From an uncultured Photobacterium sp. (GTDB taxonomy: Bacteria; Pseudomonadota; Gammaproteobacteria; Enterobacterales; Vibrionaceae): a DNA stretch of 64,000 nucleotides. Below, piece after piece: positions 36,888 through 46,902 of the stretch. The number at the start of each line of letters is the position of its first letter. The stretch's first letter is position 1. The notes under the pieces are model-generated. The model worked only from the letters and a program-made list of their open reading frames with translations, searched no databases and was not told where the DNA came from. The DNA lies in NCBI RefSeq assembly GCF_947502415.1, contig NZ_CANMZV010000009.1:1-64000 (forward strand), in the 5' to 3' direction. A program made the position numbers and the translations under genes.

Positions 36888-37811
36888 ATGACGACAGCTT
36901 TCATTACCCACGGAGACTATCTTCGACACTCTATGGGCTCTGAACATCCAGAGTGCCCCGAACGCCTGGGTGCCATCACCAGCTATCTGGCATCAACAGA
37001 ATTAGGAAATCAAGTCACATGGCTCGCTGCTGAACCGGCCACTAAAGAACAACTGGAAAGAGTCCATCCAGCTGATTACATCCGCAGGCTCGACAGTATG
37101 CAGCCACATAGCGGACTGGTGTATGCTGACCCCGATACAGCGCTGAATCCTCATACCATGCATGCCGCCCGACTGGCTGCCGGCGCGGTTACCATGGCAA
37201 CAGAACTGGTACTTTCAGGAAAAATATCGAATGCATTTTGTGCTGTACGCCCGCCGGGACACCACGCAGAACACAGCACTGCGATGGGGTTTTGCTTTTT
37301 TAACAATATAGCAGTTGGTGTTGAACAGGCACTGACTCATAATGAGATCGAACGAGTTGCCATCCTCGACTTCGATGTTCACCACTGTAACGGCACAATA
37401 GATGCCTTCAAAGACAGGCCGGAAGTGCTGGTATGCTCAACCTTCCAGCATCCCTTTTATCCCCTGCGCTACTACGATATCCAGCGACCGAATATCGTGA
37501 ACTCCCCCCTGCGCGCAGGAACAACAGGTTATCAGTTCCGCCAAGCCGTCGAACAAGACTGGCTGCCAGCACTACATTCCCACCAGCCACAAATGATTTT
37601 CGTCTCGGCCGGTTTTGATGCCCACAAAGCCGACCCGCTCGGACAACTGCTGCTTGATGAAAGCGACTACCGCTGGGTGACAAAACTCATTGTTGATGCG
37701 GCAACATGTTACGCCGCGAACCGAATAGTTTCGACTCTGGAAGGCGGATATGACCTGGAGGCACTAGCCCATAGCGTTCACACCCATATTGATGTGCTGG
37801 TGAATAGTTAA
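36888..37811 (+). CDS. Histone deacetylase-family amidohydrolase
   Basis: 307-residue arginase/deacetylase-fold zinc hydrolase of the bacterial class II HDAC-like group, whose members deacetylate proteins, polyamines or acetoin-related substrates. Visible: VRPPGHHAEHSTAMGFCFFN (catalytic HH, about 126-127), ILDFDVHHCNGT (zinc Asp and His, about 165-176), FVSAGFDAHKADPLG (zinc Asp) and LEGGYDLE. The usual HHGNGT reads HHCNGT here. In a genome that makes norspermidine an acetylpolyamine substrate is possible, but nothing in the sequence proves it. Confidence 0.9.
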   Translation: MTTAFITHGDYLRHSMGSEHPECPERLGAITSYLASTELGNQVTWLAAEPATKEQLERVHPADYIRRLDSMQPHSGLVYADPDTALNPHTMHAARLAAGAVTMATELVLSGKISNAFCAVRPPGHHAEHSTAMGFCFFNNIAVGVEQALTHNEIERVAILDFDVHHCNGTIDAFKDRPEVLVCSTFQHPFYPLRYYDIQRPNIVNSPLRAGTTGYQFRQAVEQDWLPALHSHQPQMIFVSAGFDAHKADPLGQLLLDESDYRWVTKLIVDAATCYAANRIVSTLEGGYDLEALAHSVHTHIDVLVNS

Positions 37812-37829
37812 TACCGATCAGGATTTACT

Positions 37830-37893
37830 TCGCCCTTCGGGCCGTTGCTTTAAAACGCCTTCGGCTAGCAACGTTGTCTCGCTTCGCTCGGCT
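37830..37893. repeat. REP-like cluster of UUCG hairpins
   Basis: Three adjacent GC-rich stem-loops: GCCC-TTCG-GGCC, CGTTGCT...AGCAACG (with an inner CCTTCGG), and GCTTCGCTCGGC. They lie between the HDAC-like gene and tRNA-Ser. They could act as terminator or be a dispersed REP-type element; copy number elsewhere is not known. Confidence 0.45.
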
Positions 37894-37951
37894 GAACCCT
37901 TTCCAAGACCCTGCTCCCTATCTCATTTTTGCCAAGCGACAAACGCAAAAA

Positions 37952-37975
37952 AGCCAGCGATTAAGCTGGCTTTTT
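37952..37975 (-). terminator. Terminator of tRNA-Ser
   Basis: AGCCAGC-GATTAA-GCTGGCT stem with A-run/T-run flanks, 6 bp after the tRNA 3' end on the minus strand. Confidence 0.8.
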
Positions 37976-37981
37976 CTAATG

Positions 37982-38072
37982 TGGCGGAGAGATAGGGATT
38001 TGAACCCTAGATACGCTACAAACGTATGCCGGTTTTCAAGACCGGTGCTTTCAACCACTCAGCCATCTCTCC
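37982..38072 (-). tRNA. tRNA-Ser (UGA)
   Basis: 91 nt with encoded CCA, G discriminator, acceptor GGAGAGA/TCTCTCC, anticodon loop CTTGAAA (UGA), long variable arm with a TACG/CGTA-type stem, T-loop GTTCAAATC. A class II serine tRNA. Confidence 0.95.
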
Positions 38073-38294
38073 GTAAGTGCCGCGTATAATACACATCACT
38101 TTTTCAACTGTAAATACCCCTTCGCGCCGAGTGCTCAATATTCACCCAAAGTACACATTCAATAGTTCAGATATCATCCAAAATTATAATATCTAAACAC
38201 TAGTCAGTGATTTATCTCTTACCAATGAAAAATTGCACTATAAAAAACATATGTTCCACTGAGGCTAATAAATTAAAAGAGCAAGGAGTACGCC

Positions 38295-38470
38295 ATGGTT
38301 AGTTTTCGCCTGTTCATGATATTAATTTCATTAGTTTACGTTGGAATTGCCCAGGCATCATCACCTGAAGCCTGGGAGCACCAAAATCGCTGATAGTCTG
38401 TGTTTATAACAAACAAGCTTATACAGTAAAACTGAGCCGAAGCTTCAAAACATCACGATTCGGACAATAG
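38295..38470 (+). pseudogene. Remnant of a small secreted protein gene
   Basis: AAGGAG precedes an ATG at 38295 that encodes a signal-peptide-like start (MVSFRLFMILISLVYVGIAQ, then ASSPEAWEH) but stops after 32 codons. A shifted frame after the stop reads VCVYNKQAYTVKLSRSF and ends at 38470, which looks like the end of the same type of protein. The middle seems deleted. I do not recognise the family securely. Confidence 0.4.
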
Positions 38471-38579
38471 TTAATTTATCCTGACTCAAAACACCGACAC
38501 ACTTCCTTCCTGCAATTTATCAGCAAGCGTCGAATTAATCGTCTTTACTTACGACAGAGCAATATCAAAGGTATTCCCC

Positions 38580-39731
38580 ATGAAAACAAAGGTTAAGCAT
38601 CGCTGGCTAGTCACATTTCTTCTTTTCTTGTTCGGATTCAGTTTCTCGCTTGTCAGTTACGCCTCTTCGGTGCTGACCGGGACAAGTAACGGGATGACTT
38701 ATCAAGTAAACCTGATCGCCAGAAACCTAAGTATCCCGTGGGGAATGACATTTATCACACAAAAGCAACTGCTTATTACCCAACGTCAGGGAACCGCGCT
38801 GTTACTTAATTTAGAAAACAACACCCGCACGCCAATCAAAGGGTTACCCAAAGTCGCAGCCAGAGGGCAAGGAGGGCTACTGGATGTGATTACCGAACCT
38901 AGCTACCAATATCCGAACAATTGGATTTACTTCACTTACAGCCAGCACACAAATCGCGGTGCTGTAACTGTCCTTGCCCGCGCCAAACTTTCCTTTGATA
39001 CCCTCACCAGCTGGGAAAAACTGTTGATTACAGATTCAGCTACCCTGACATCTCGTCACTTCGGCAGCCGAATCGTTTTCGACAAGCAAGGCCACCTCTT
39101 CTTTTCAGTCGGTGACCGCGGGGCCAGACCGAACGGCCAAGATCTCACTAACCACGCTGGCAGTATTCTTCGACTGAACCTCGACGGCAGTGTGCCAAAC
39201 GACAATCCTTTTACCAACCAATCAATAGTTCGTCCCGAAATATGGAGCTACGGGCACCGAAACCCACAAGGCTTAGCCTATGACAAACAAGCTAATCGTT
39301 TATGGGCCATAGAACATGGCCCGCGGGGTGGTGATGAGGTAAACCTGATACGTAAAGGGAAGAACTACGGCTGGCCGATCACATCTCATGGCAAGGAATA
39401 CTGGGGACCGCTGGCTGTTGGCGAAGCCACCGAAAAAGAAGGAATTGAATCACCGAAAAAGATCTACATTCCATCCATCGCGCCGGGCAGCCTGCTGCTT
39501 TATACCGGCGAAGCATTTCCAGCCTGGCAGGGGGATTTGTTTGCCGGGGCTTTGAAGCTCGAGCACATCAACCACCTTTCTCTTGACGACGCAGGTAGCA
39601 TCATTGCCGAAGAACGGTTAATTACAGAGCTGGGGGAGCGTGTCCGGGCACTTATTCAAAGCACGGAAGGCTTGATCTATTTTTCAACGGACAACGGTAA
39701 TTTGTACCAAATTTCACCACTCCAGCCATAA
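38580..39731 (+). CDS. yliI: Soluble aldose sugar dehydrogenase, PQQ-dependent (YliI-like)
   Basis: 383 residues with an N-terminal signal peptide (hydrophobic about 9-27, cleavage near SYASS), so the protein acts in the periplasm. It is a six-bladed beta-propeller of the glucose/sorbosone dehydrogenase family: VAARGQGGLLDVITEP (catalytic-His region replaced in part), SRHFGSRIVFD, GDRGARPNGQDLTNHAGSIL, SYGHRNPQGLAYD and EHGPRGGDEVNLI are the standard blade motifs that bind PQQ and calcium. Oxidises aldose sugars in E. coli. PQQ synthesis genes are not in the window. Confidence 0.9.
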   Translation: MKTKVKHRWLVTFLLFLFGFSFSLVSYASSVLTGTSNGMTYQVNLIARNLSIPWGMTFITQKQLLITQRQGTALLLNLENNTRTPIKGLPKVAARGQGGLLDVITEPSYQYPNNWIYFTYSQHTNRGAVTVLARAKLSFDTLTSWEKLLITDSATLTSRHFGSRIVFDKQGHLFFSVGDRGARPNGQDLTNHAGSILRLNLDGSVPNDNPFTNQSIVRPEIWSYGHRNPQGLAYDKQANRLWAIEHGPRGGDEVNLIRKGKNYGWPITSHGKEYWGPLAVGEATEKEGIESPKKIYIPSIAPGSLLLYTGEAFPAWQGDLFAGALKLEHINHLSLDDAGSIIAEERLITELGERVRALIQSTEGLIYFSTDNGNLYQISPLQP

Positions 39732-39848
39732 CCGCTCCCTTTGCCATCGAAATGCGCCCTATGCATAAGTTTTGTGATTTTTATTCATTTGCATCATAAA
39801 ACACATTCTTCTACCATCCCGCCTCTTTTTTCACACTAAGAGGCATTG

Positions 39849-40019
39849 ATGTTTTCACAATCCCTTATTGCGCAACTGGCTCGGATGATCCTCTTGCTGA
39901 TAATTACCATCTTCGGAGTTCATCATTGCCAGCCATTGCTGGATTCCCTGGCCCATCAGGCTATGAATGGCGGCTGCCACCAGCAAAGTACTATTGAACC
40001 CAACTATTCAGGTCTTTAA
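39849..40019 (+). CDS. Small membrane peptide coupled to an MFS transporter
   Basis: 56 codons with AAGAGG eight bases upstream of the ATG. One hydrophobic segment (about 11-25, MILLLIITIFGV) followed by a His/Cys-bearing tail (HHCQ at 24-27; GGCHQ at 44-48). The stop is only 2 bp before the start of the MFS gene, which implies translational coupling and argues that the ORF is real. No family recognised; the His/Cys content hints at metal binding. Confidence 0.55.
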   Translation: MFSQSLIAQLARMILLLIITIFGVHHCQPLLDSLAHQAMNGGCHQQSTIEPNYSGL

Positions 40020-40021
40020 CC

Positions 40022-41233
40022 ATGAGCATATTTCGCTTTCCACTATTGGTGTGGATGGGAATAGGGACACTTATTATCAGCCTAGGGATCAGGCAGTCAT
40101 TCGGCATCTTCATGATGCCTATCTCGCATCACTTTGATACCGGACGTGAGTTCTTCAGCCTTGCAATTGCGCTGCAAAACCTGCTGTTTGGTTTATTTCA
40201 GCCCTTTGTCGGTATGGCAGCAGATCGCTGGGGGGCACAAAAGGTAATCTGGGCCGGTGCGGTTTCATATGGTCTGGGACTGTACCTGACTTCAATTGCC
40301 ATTGAACCTAGCTGGCTATACCTGACGCTAGGTACGCTGGTTGGCCTTGGACTAAGCTCAACCAGCTATGTGATTGTACTTGGCGCAGTTGCCCGCGTTG
40401 TTCCAGCCGAACATACAGCGAAAGCATTCGGCCTCACTACCGCAGCAGGATCATTCGGCATGTTTGCGATGATTCCGGGAGCCCAGTCACTGCTAAACGA
40501 TTTTAACTGGCAAACAACACTCCAGATTTTTGCCATCCTCTGTACACTGATGCTCGCGTTTTCTTGTTTCATGCAGACGAATAATAACGCATCTAAAACA
40601 TCAACAGCACACATCGAGGTGGAGCAGACACTACGCGAAGCACTCAAAGAGGCATTCAGCCACCGGGGTTACTGGCTGATCCACATGGGATTTTTTGTCT
40701 GCGGTTTTCACGTGATGTTTATTGCTACTCACCTTCCAAGTTATCTTGCCGATAAAGGCTTGCCGGGTTCAACTGCTGCCATGGCGCTAGCCTACGTCGG
40801 GATTTTCAATATCTTCGGTACCTATTTCTGGGGACTGGTCGGTGACAAATTTAGCAAACGTTACGTAATGTCTTCGCTGTACCTGATCCGCACAGTCGTC
40901 ATTGCTGCTTTCGTGATCTTCCCTGTTTCGGTTGAAACAGCGGCATTCTTTGGTGGTGCTATCGGCTTTTGCTGGCTTGGGACAGTACCATTGACATCGG
41001 GCCTGGTTCGTCAAATCTTCGGAGCCCGTTATCTGTCAACTCTGTACGGTCTGGTATTTCTTACCCACCAAGTTGGTAGCTTCCTCGGCGCTTGGTTCGG
41101 AGGCCGTATTTATGACTACTACGGCAGCTATGAGCCAATCTGGTGGACAACGGTCGTCATGGCTTTCCTCGCGGCTTTGATTCACCTTCCGGTTGATGAC
41201 CGTCCTGTGTCTCGACTGGCAACGGTGAACTAA
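40022..41233 (+). CDS. MFS transporter
   Basis: 403-residue major facilitator with 12 hydrophobic segments. The loop 2-3 motif reads GMAADRWGAQKVIW (about 64-77), and the repeated motif between helices 8 and 9 is GLVGDKFSKRYVM. It resembles the monocarboxylate/oxalate-formate antiporter-like subgroup (start SIFRFPLLVWMGIGTLIISLG). Substrate not assignable. Transcribed with the small ORF upstream; own terminator downstream. Confidence 0.85.
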   Translation: MSIFRFPLLVWMGIGTLIISLGIRQSFGIFMMPISHHFDTGREFFSLAIALQNLLFGLFQPFVGMAADRWGAQKVIWAGAVSYGLGLYLTSIAIEPSWLYLTLGTLVGLGLSSTSYVIVLGAVARVVPAEHTAKAFGLTTAAGSFGMFAMIPGAQSLLNDFNWQTTLQIFAILCTLMLAFSCFMQTNNNASKTSTAHIEVEQTLREALKEAFSHRGYWLIHMGFFVCGFHVMFIATHLPSYLADKGLPGSTAAMALAYVGIFNIFGTYFWGLVGDKFSKRYVMSSLYLIRTVVIAAFVIFPVSVETAAFFGGAIGFCWLGTVPLTSGLVRQIFGARYLSTLYGLVFLTHQVGSFLGAWFGGRIYDYYGSYEPIWWTTVVMAFLAALIHLPVDDRPVSRLATVN

Positions 41234-41244
41234 ATCCAACAAAA

Positions 41245-41273
41245 AAAGCCTATGCAAAAATGCATAGGCTTTC
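41245..41273. terminator. Bidirectional terminator
   Basis: AAAGCCTATGCA-AAAA-TGCATAGGCTTT stem between the convergent MFS and htpX genes. Confidence 0.85.
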
Positions 41274-41302
41274 CTTTCTATTTGTAGTCTTAACGTCAAC
41301 TG

Positions 41303-42181
41303 TTACAAGTGCTCACCGCGACGTAGAGAATCAATACGCTTATCCAAAGTCGGGTGCGTCATGAACAGCTCAGAAAGCGACTTCTTACCGTTAATACCGA
41401 ACGCCATCATTGAGCCTTCAAGCTGAGATTCCTGCCCCATCTTCAAACGCTCCAGCGCTGCGATCATTTTCTCTTTACCTACTAAGTGTGCAGAGCCAGC
41501 GTCAGCTTTAAACTCACGATGACGGCTGAACCACATTGTCAGGATGCTCGCCAGGAAGCCAAACAGTATTTCCATAATCGATGAAACGATGAAGTAAGTC
41601 ATGAAGCTTCCGCCTTCACCGCCCTCTTCCTCATCATTCATACCACTAACAGCACCGGCAATCAGGCGCGAGATGAAAATAACGAAAGTGTTCACCACGC
41701 CCTGCATTAGGGTCATAGTTACCATGTCACCATTTGAGATATGGCTAACTTCATGAGCCAGTACCGCTTCCGCTTCATCGCGGGTCATGCTGTGCAACAA
41801 ACCAGTTGAAACCGCAACCAGAGAGTCATCACGCTTTGCTCCGGTTGCAAACGCGTTAATATCCGGCGAGTTATAGATTGCAACAGTAGGCATACCAATA
41901 CCCGCCTGTTGTGCCTGGCAAGAAACGGTTTCCATCAGCCAATGTTCAGTTTCGTTGCGAGGGTGCTCAATCACCATGCCGCCAACAGAGCGAAGTGCCA
42001 TTGATTTCGACATAAACAGTGAAATCAGAGAACCACCAAAACCAAACAATGCAGCCATTACCAATAAGCCGTTCAAGCTACCTGGCTGCAGACCGGTAAA
42101 GGCATAAATAACGTTCAGCACAACACTGAAGACCAGCATTACGGCAATATTAGTTGCCAGGAACAATGCAATTCGCTTCAT
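41303..42181 (-). CDS. htpX: Membrane zinc metalloprotease HtpX
   Basis: Heat-shock-type inner-membrane protease that helps degrade misfolded membrane proteins together with FtsH. I chose the ATG at 42181 ([20 protein letters not shown]), giving 292 residues, almost exactly the E. coli length (293). Two N-terminal membrane helices, the zinc motif HEVSH (about residue 140), two further helices, and the third ligand region [13 protein letters not shown] (Glu) are all present. Monocistronic. Confidence 0.97.
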   Translation of the reverse strand: MKRIALFLATNIAVMLVFSVVLNVIYAFTGLQPGSLNGLLVMAALFGFGGSLISLFMSKSMALRSVGGMVIEHPRNETEHWLMETVSCQAQQAGIGMPTVAIYNSPDINAFATGAKRDDSLVAVSTGLLHSMTRDEAEAVLAHEVSHISNGDMVTMTLMQGVVNTFVIFISRLIAGAVSGMNDEEEGGEGGSFMTYFIVSSIMEILFGFLASILTMWFSRHREFKADAGSAHLVGKEKMIAALERLKMGQESQLEGSMMAFGINGKKSLSELFMTHPTLDKRIDSLRRGEHL

Positions 42182-42592
42182 CTTTATAATTTTCTCCAAT
42201 AACAAGAAATCATTTTCTGGAACACAAACGGATGAGGCTCGCTATACAGCAGTCATCTGCCCGGTTGCAATTTATAGTATGGTCGATCAAAGTAATTCCA
42301 AGGAAAAGAGTTAAATTGTTACGTTTCGTTAGTATGGTTATCAATATTCAGCACCATATCATTTCGATTAACGAGTAACACATCTACTCCCCAGATAAAC
42401 CAATAACATATATTGACAACAATGTCATACGCAGAGTGAATGTTTAATGCAGACCTGATGCTGAACAGCTAACATTTTACACAAAATTGACGTCTTTAGA
42501 CTTTGGTCTTATTGCATGTAACAGCTCATTCCACTATTGTCGGGTCTAAGACATCAGTTCGAAGTTACTTTATCGATCATCAAGGAGGAATG
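42182..42592. other. Intergenic region between htpX and a small ORF
   Basis: AT-rich; includes the htpX upstream region. A TTGACA hexamer at about 42414 is a possible -35 for the small gene, with no clear -10. No gene seen. Confidence 0.4.
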
Positions 42593-42757
42593 ATGGCTGA
42601 CCACGAAAAATACCAGGTTGCAATCGACATTCTGCGCTGTCATCTTGGTATGTCCCTAGATGAAGCTCATAAGGAGCTTGGTCTAGATGCATCAAACAAA
42701 AACAAAAAGCTATCAGATACAACAGAAGCACTTATTGGCTTAACCCGCGATAGCTAA
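42593..42757 (+). CDS. Small hypothetical protein (54 aa)
   Basis: AAGGAGG lies 4-5 bp before the ATG at 42593 (an ATG directly before it, at 42590, is too close). The product MADHEKYQVAIDILRCHLGM... is acidic and helical with no membrane segment, and a terminator follows the stop. Good start signal and terminator make it a likely real gene; function unknown. Confidence 0.65.
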   Translation: MADHEKYQVAIDILRCHLGMSLDEAHKELGLDASNKNKKLSDTTEALIGLTRDS

Positions 42758-42780
42758 GCCAGGGAATGAACTTATTCTTT

Positions 42781-42807
42781 AAACCTCCTCTCTTGAGGAG
42801 GTTTTTT
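42781..42807 (+). terminator. Terminator of the small ORF
   Basis: AAACCTCCTC-TCTT-GAGGAGGTTT stem with TTTT run. Confidence 0.9.
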
Positions 42808-42815
42808 ATTTCTGT

Positions 42816-42992
42816 ATGGGTAACATATGGCAAACAGTCATGCATGACAACTACATTCGAGCGGTAAAAAACTTAGCGGAAGAAGGAATGGAACTACTGG
42901 CCTATAGCCTGGTGCTGTTTACTGCCGGCGGTGAAGAGACTTGCCAGAGTTGTTCAAAAAAGCCAAGTAATCGTTTCAACAATACCCCATAA
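42816..42992 (+). CDS. Possible small protein with CxxC (58 aa)
   Basis: Frame MGNIWQTVMHDNYIRAVKNL... with an amphipathic helix and a C-terminal GGEETCQSCSKK. No good ribosome binding site was found before the ATG, and it starts right after a terminator, so it needs its own promoter. Supported only by plausible amino acid composition. Confidence 0.35.
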   Translation: MGNIWQTVMHDNYIRAVKNLAEEGMELLAYSLVLFTAGGEETCQSCSKKPSNRFNNTP

Positions 42993-42997
42993 AAAAA

Positions 42998-43018
42998 CCC
43001 TGCATCACTGCAGGGTTC
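42998..43018 (-). terminator. Terminator of the bioBFCD operon
   Basis: ACCCTGCA-TCAC-TGCAGGGT stem with an A-run on the plus strand (T-run for the minus transcript), about 35 bp after the bioD stop. Confidence 0.85.
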
Positions 43019-43051
43019 ATTTGAATATTTAAGCCCGGATCTAATTGAGGG

Positions 43052-43732
43052 TTACAGACCCAGGGGCGACAAATCAATGTATTTTGACAGATCGCGTTTT
43101 TTGATACCCGGCATGTATGGAATTTCGCCCAGCTTTTTACCTGGCAGGTTTTCTTCCAGCATACGGATAATTTCCGCATAGTTTTCCAAACCAGGGTTAA
43201 TGCGGTTCGCTACCCAGCCAACCATCTCAAGGCCATCATTTTTGATTGCTTCAGCGGTCAGAATCGCATGGCTCAAACAGCCCAGCTTCACGCCAACAAC
43301 CAGAACCACAGGCAGTTTTTCCTGCTTCACCCAACTGGACAGAAAATCGTTGCGAGAAACCGGTACACGCCAGCCGCCAGCACCTTCTACCAGGACAACA
43401 TCCGATTTAGTTTTCAGATGCTCAAGGCCTTCTGTCAGCACATTAAAATCGATAACACGATTCTCTTGCTCTGCAGCTAGGTGCGGAGACACCGCAGCTT
43501 CAAACGCATACGGGTTAACTTCGTCATAGTTCAGCTCCACAACGGAAGCGTCCTGAATATATAGCGCGTCTGAATTACGCATCCCCTCAGACGTCGGCGC
43601 ACTGCCCGACGCAACTGGCTTATAACCCGCCATCTTAATATTCGCGCTGCCAGCAGCGTGTAGGATTGCGCGAGAGGCTACAGTTTTACCAACTTCGGTA
43701 TCTGTACCTGCTATAAAGAAAGCGTTAGTCAT
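43052..43732 (-). CDS. bioD: Dethiobiotin synthetase
   Basis: ATP-dependent ring closure of diaminopelargonic acid to dethiobiotin. 226 residues. P-loop [16 protein letters not shown] at the N-terminus, catalytic Lys in [12 protein letters not shown], and [14 protein letters not shown] are the family motifs. Last gene of the bio operon; its start overlaps the end of bioC by 8 bp. Confidence 0.96.
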   Translation of the reverse strand: MTNAFFIAGTDTEVGKTVASRAILHAAGSANIKMAGYKPVASGSAPTSEGMRNSDALYIQDASVVELNYDEVNPYAFEAAVSPHLAAEQENRVIDFNVLTEGLEHLKTKSDVVLVEGAGGWRVPVSRNDFLSSWVKQEKLPVVLVVGVKLGCLSHAILTAEAIKNDGLEMVGWVANRINPGLENYAEIIRMLEENLPGKKLGEIPYMPGIKKRDLSKYIDLSPLGL

Positions 43733-44549
43733 TAATAATTACTCCGAAACAGACTTGATATGTTGCCGGCAGTTGACCGTTCTCATCTCGAAACTCATCA
43801 TAAGCGCGTTCTAATGCCTGAATCGTTTTACGACCGGCCAAGCCTGCTTTGCGCTCTTGCTGCAGATGTGTCGCCCCTATCCCTTTAAGGTCTTTCATGA
43901 GTTCAACTGCCGTATTGTATTGCATAATAACGGGCGTAAATTCTAGGGCATGATTCGGGCACTCCGCTTGCGCCAGCGCAAGTTTTATCGCCTTTTGCGA
44001 TAGAAACTCGTTCACATGTTGATATTGATCAACCTCACGCCAAGCCTGTGCAAGCTCATGTAACGAACCATCGGCCAGAGTGGTAAACAATATCAGTCCC
44101 CCGGGTTTCACCACGCGCTTGAGCTCTCTAAGCGGTACCGACAAGTCTTCACACCACTGCAATGCCAGGCTGGTATAAGCGATATCGAATTGGTTATCTT
44201 CCAATGGCAAGGCTTCTGCATCGGCTTCCAGATAAGAAACACCACTACCACAACGGAGCTCAGCTTGCTTTAGCATCTCCATAGACAAATCTGCTGCACA
44301 AACCTGATAACCGCGCCTCAAAAGTACTTTACTGAAATACCCTGTACCACAACCAAGATCCAGCGCCCGGCTTCCCACCGGCGTCACTACTGGTAACTTA
44401 CCCAGCAATAAATGTCCGACCTGACGCTGAAAAGCTGCCGCCTGATCGTATTGCTTTGCCGCCCGGCCAAACACCGCAGCAATAGCCTGCTTGTCGGTTT
44501 TCTCTGTCTCATGCTGACCATGAGTGACTGCATTCATTCCGTTAGTCAT
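43725..44549 (-). CDS. bioC: Malonyl-[acyl-carrier protein] O-methyltransferase
   Basis: Methylates malonyl-ACP to start pimelate synthesis through the fatty acid pathway. 274 residues. SAM-binding motif [17 protein letters not shown] (about 62-77) and motif [17 protein letters not shown] are seen. Overlaps bioF by 8 bp and bioD by 8 bp, indicating coupled translation. No bioH or bioG is in the window, so the esterase partner lies elsewhere. Confidence 0.95.
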   Translation of the reverse strand: MTNGMNAVTHGQHETEKTDKQAIAAVFGRAAKQYDQAAAFQRQVGHLLLGKLPVVTPVGSRALDLGCGTGYFSKVLLRRGYQVCAADLSMEMLKQAELRCGSGVSYLEADAEALPLEDNQFDIAYTSLALQWCEDLSVPLRELKRVVKPGGLILFTTLADGSLHELAQAWREVDQYQHVNEFLSQKAIKLALAQAECPNHALEFTPVIMQYNTAVELMKDLKGIGATHLQQERKAGLAGRKTIQALERAYDEFRDENGQLPATYQVCFGVIIND

Positions 44550-45723
44550 GAATCACCTCATTGATGGCTGTTGCCAACTTTTCGATATCCGCACGACTAT
44601 GGGCAGCCGTCAACGTAATACGAAGGCGGGCAGTATTAGCCGGTACTGTCGGCGGTCGAATAGCACTTACCCAAATCCCGCGCTGTTTCAATTCATCTGA
44701 AGCGGCAATGGCTTTATCACTATCACCAATGATCAACGGCTTAATAGATGTGGGGGTTGAGATCAAATCAATATCTGAATCTACCCGATCGCTAAGCAGC
44801 TCACTCAGTTCAAGCAATTTATCCCTGCGCCACTGATCTTGTCGTATCATCTGGCAAGACTTACTCAGGGCATAAGCCTGAGCCGGTGGCATAGCCGTCG
44901 AATAAATAAAATGTCGGGCAAACTGTACCAAATACTCCGCAGTCTCCTCACTACACAAAATAGCTGCTCCCTGCAGGCCAAAAGCTTTACCGAATGTTAC
45001 CACCAACAAATCAGCTTGGATTTTGCCGTGATTGCAACTTCCGCGCCCCTGCTCTCCCAAAACGCCACAACCATGGGCATCATCAACGACCAGCCAGCTA
45101 TTATGCTCACGACACAGTGTTTTCATTTCTGCCAATGGTGACAAATCGCCATCCATGCTAAATACGCCTTCAGTCACCACCATAGTCGCATTATTAGACT
45201 GATTCGCGGCGTTGCCTGGCAGTTCACTATAGTGCGATAATGTCCGCTGCAAAGCCGACATATCATTATGGGAAAAGCGACGCATCGTTGCCGGAGAAAG
45301 CATTCCGGCTTCCATCAAAGAGGCATGGTTCAACTTATCCTGTAACAGCACATCGCCTTTCTCCAGAAGCGTAAACAACAGCGCTTGGTTCGCGCTGAAG
45401 CCGCTGTTAAACAACAACGCACGCTCATAGCCAAGCCAATCAGCCAACTGTGTTTCCAGCTCATGATGAGCAGAGAGAAAACCTGTTACCAACGGCGAAG
45501 CACCACTCCCTGTACCGAAGAGGGTCAACCCCTGCTGCCAGGCTTTAACCAGTTCAGGATCTTGTGCCAGACCAAGGTAGTCATTGCTGGAAAAGTTAAC
45601 AAAGGTGTCACCCTTACAATCCACCACCTGCTGATGGCGACTAAGGCAAGTTCGTTGACGGTAGAGCCCCTGAGCCTTACGCTCGCTCAGGGACTTTTCA
45701 ATCCGGTGTTTAAATGGAAGCAT
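44542..45723 (-). CDS. bioF: 8-amino-7-oxononanoate synthase
   Basis: PLP enzyme condensing pimeloyl-ACP with alanine. From the ATG at 45723 ([12 protein letters not shown]) it is 393 residues and overlaps the bioB stop by 14 bp; an ATG five codons upstream is also possible. Family motifs: [45 protein letters not shown] and the PLP lysine in [13 protein letters not shown]. Confidence 0.95.
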   Translation of the reverse strand: MLPFKHRIEKSLSERKAQGLYRQRTCLSRHQQVVDCKGDTFVNFSSNDYLGLAQDPELVKAWQQGLTLFGTGSGASPLVTGFLSAHHELETQLADWLGYERALLFNSGFSANQALLFTLLEKGDVLLQDKLNHASLMEAGMLSPATMRRFSHNDMSALQRTLSHYSELPGNAANQSNNATMVVTEGVFSMDGDLSPLAEMKTLCREHNSWLVVDDAHGCGVLGEQGRGSCNHGKIQADLLVVTFGKAFGLQGAAILCSEETAEYLVQFARHFIYSTAMPPAQAYALSKSCQMIRQDQWRRDKLLELSELLSDRVDSDIDLISTPTSIKPLIIGDSDKAIAASDELKQRGIWVSAIRPPTVPANTARLRITLTAAHSRADIEKLATAINEVIHD

Positions 45724-46768
45724 CGTAGAACAGATCATCTTTGCCCGGACGTGCTGCTACCCGCTCAGCGACCTTATCAAGCAGTTCCAACTCCTGGATC
45801 GCATCAGGCTTCGCCGCTTGTTGTTGGCGGTTGATACCTAATTTGGCGAAAAGCTGCATATCTTTGTCTTCTCCCGGATTTGGCGTCGTCAGCAATTTAC
45901 AACCATAAAACACCGAATTAGCCCCTGCCATAAAACACAGTGTCTGCATCTGCTCGTTCATATCTTCCCGCCCTGCCGACAAACGTACCGCCGACTTTGG
46001 CATGATGATCCGCGCTACCGCGATAATGCGGATAAAGTCGAACGGATCAACATCATCAACTGATTCCAGCGGTGTTCCTTTCACTTTAACCAGCATATTA
46101 ATCGGCACACTTTCAGGGTGCGTAGGCAAATTTGCCAACTCAACCAACAGGCCTGCTCGGTCACGTGAACTTTCCCCCATACCAATGATCCCGCCAGAAC
46201 AAATTTTCATCCCGGCATCACGTACATGGGCCAGCGTATCAAGGCGGTCCTGATAGGTACGGGTAGTAATAATATTGCCGTAATACTCCGGTGAAGTATC
46301 GAGGTTATGGTTGTAGTAATCGAGGCCGGCTTCAGCAAGCTCATTTGCCTGTTCACTGGTGATCATGCCGAGAGTCATACAGGTTTCCAGCCCCATATCT
46401 TTAACACCACGCACCATTTCCAGCAAATACGGCATATCGCGTTCTTTCGGGTTCTTCCATGCAGCCCCCATACAGAAACGAGTCGCCCCGGACGACTTAG
46501 CTTTATTCGCGGCATCCAGCACACGCTCAACTTCCAGCAAACGTTCACGCTCAACATCCGTACGGTAGTGAGCACTCTGCGGACAATACTTACAATCTTC
46601 CGGGCAAGCACCGGTCTTAATTGACAATAAGGTACTGACTTGCACCTTATTCGGCTCATGATGCTGGCGATGAACTTGCTGAGCTTCAAACACCAAATCC
46701 ATAAATGGCTTGTCAAACAAGGCTTGAACTTCCTCGACTGTCCAGTCGTGACGTACTTCCACGTGCAT
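45710..46768 (-). CDS. bioB: Biotin synthase
   Basis: Radical-SAM enzyme inserting sulfur into dethiobiotin. I chose the ATG at 46768 because it has AAGAGG at the right spacing and the protein then starts like E. coli BioB; a longer frame from 46819 lacks a site. 352 residues. The 4Fe-4S motif CPEDCKYC is at about residues 53-60, with [11 protein letters not shown] and [12 protein letters not shown] further on. First gene of the bioBFCD operon, divergent from bioA. Confidence 0.96.
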   Translation of the reverse strand: MHVEVRHDWTVEEVQALFDKPFMDLVFEAQQVHRQHHEPNKVQVSTLLSIKTGACPEDCKYCPQSAHYRTDVERERLLEVERVLDAANKAKSSGATRFCMGAAWKNPKERDMPYLLEMVRGVKDMGLETCMTLGMITSEQANELAEAGLDYYNHNLDTSPEYYGNIITTRTYQDRLDTLAHVRDAGMKICSGGIIGMGESSRDRAGLLVELANLPTHPESVPINMLVKVKGTPLESVDDVDPFDFIRIIAVARIIMPKSAVRLSAGREDMNEQMQTLCFMAGANSVFYGCKLLTTPNPGEDKDMQLFAKLGINRQQQAAKPDAIQELELLDKVAERVAARPGKDDLFYDASI

Positions 46769-46902
46769 AACCTCTTCTTGTTTGTAACTGTCCAGCCACG
46801 GATTTTTAGTAGGGTTCATGGCATAAACAGTGACTTATCTCTGTCGTTTCCATTTGAACCAATGCATTAAAAATCAATTCAAATGGGTATCAATACTTGG
46901 CT

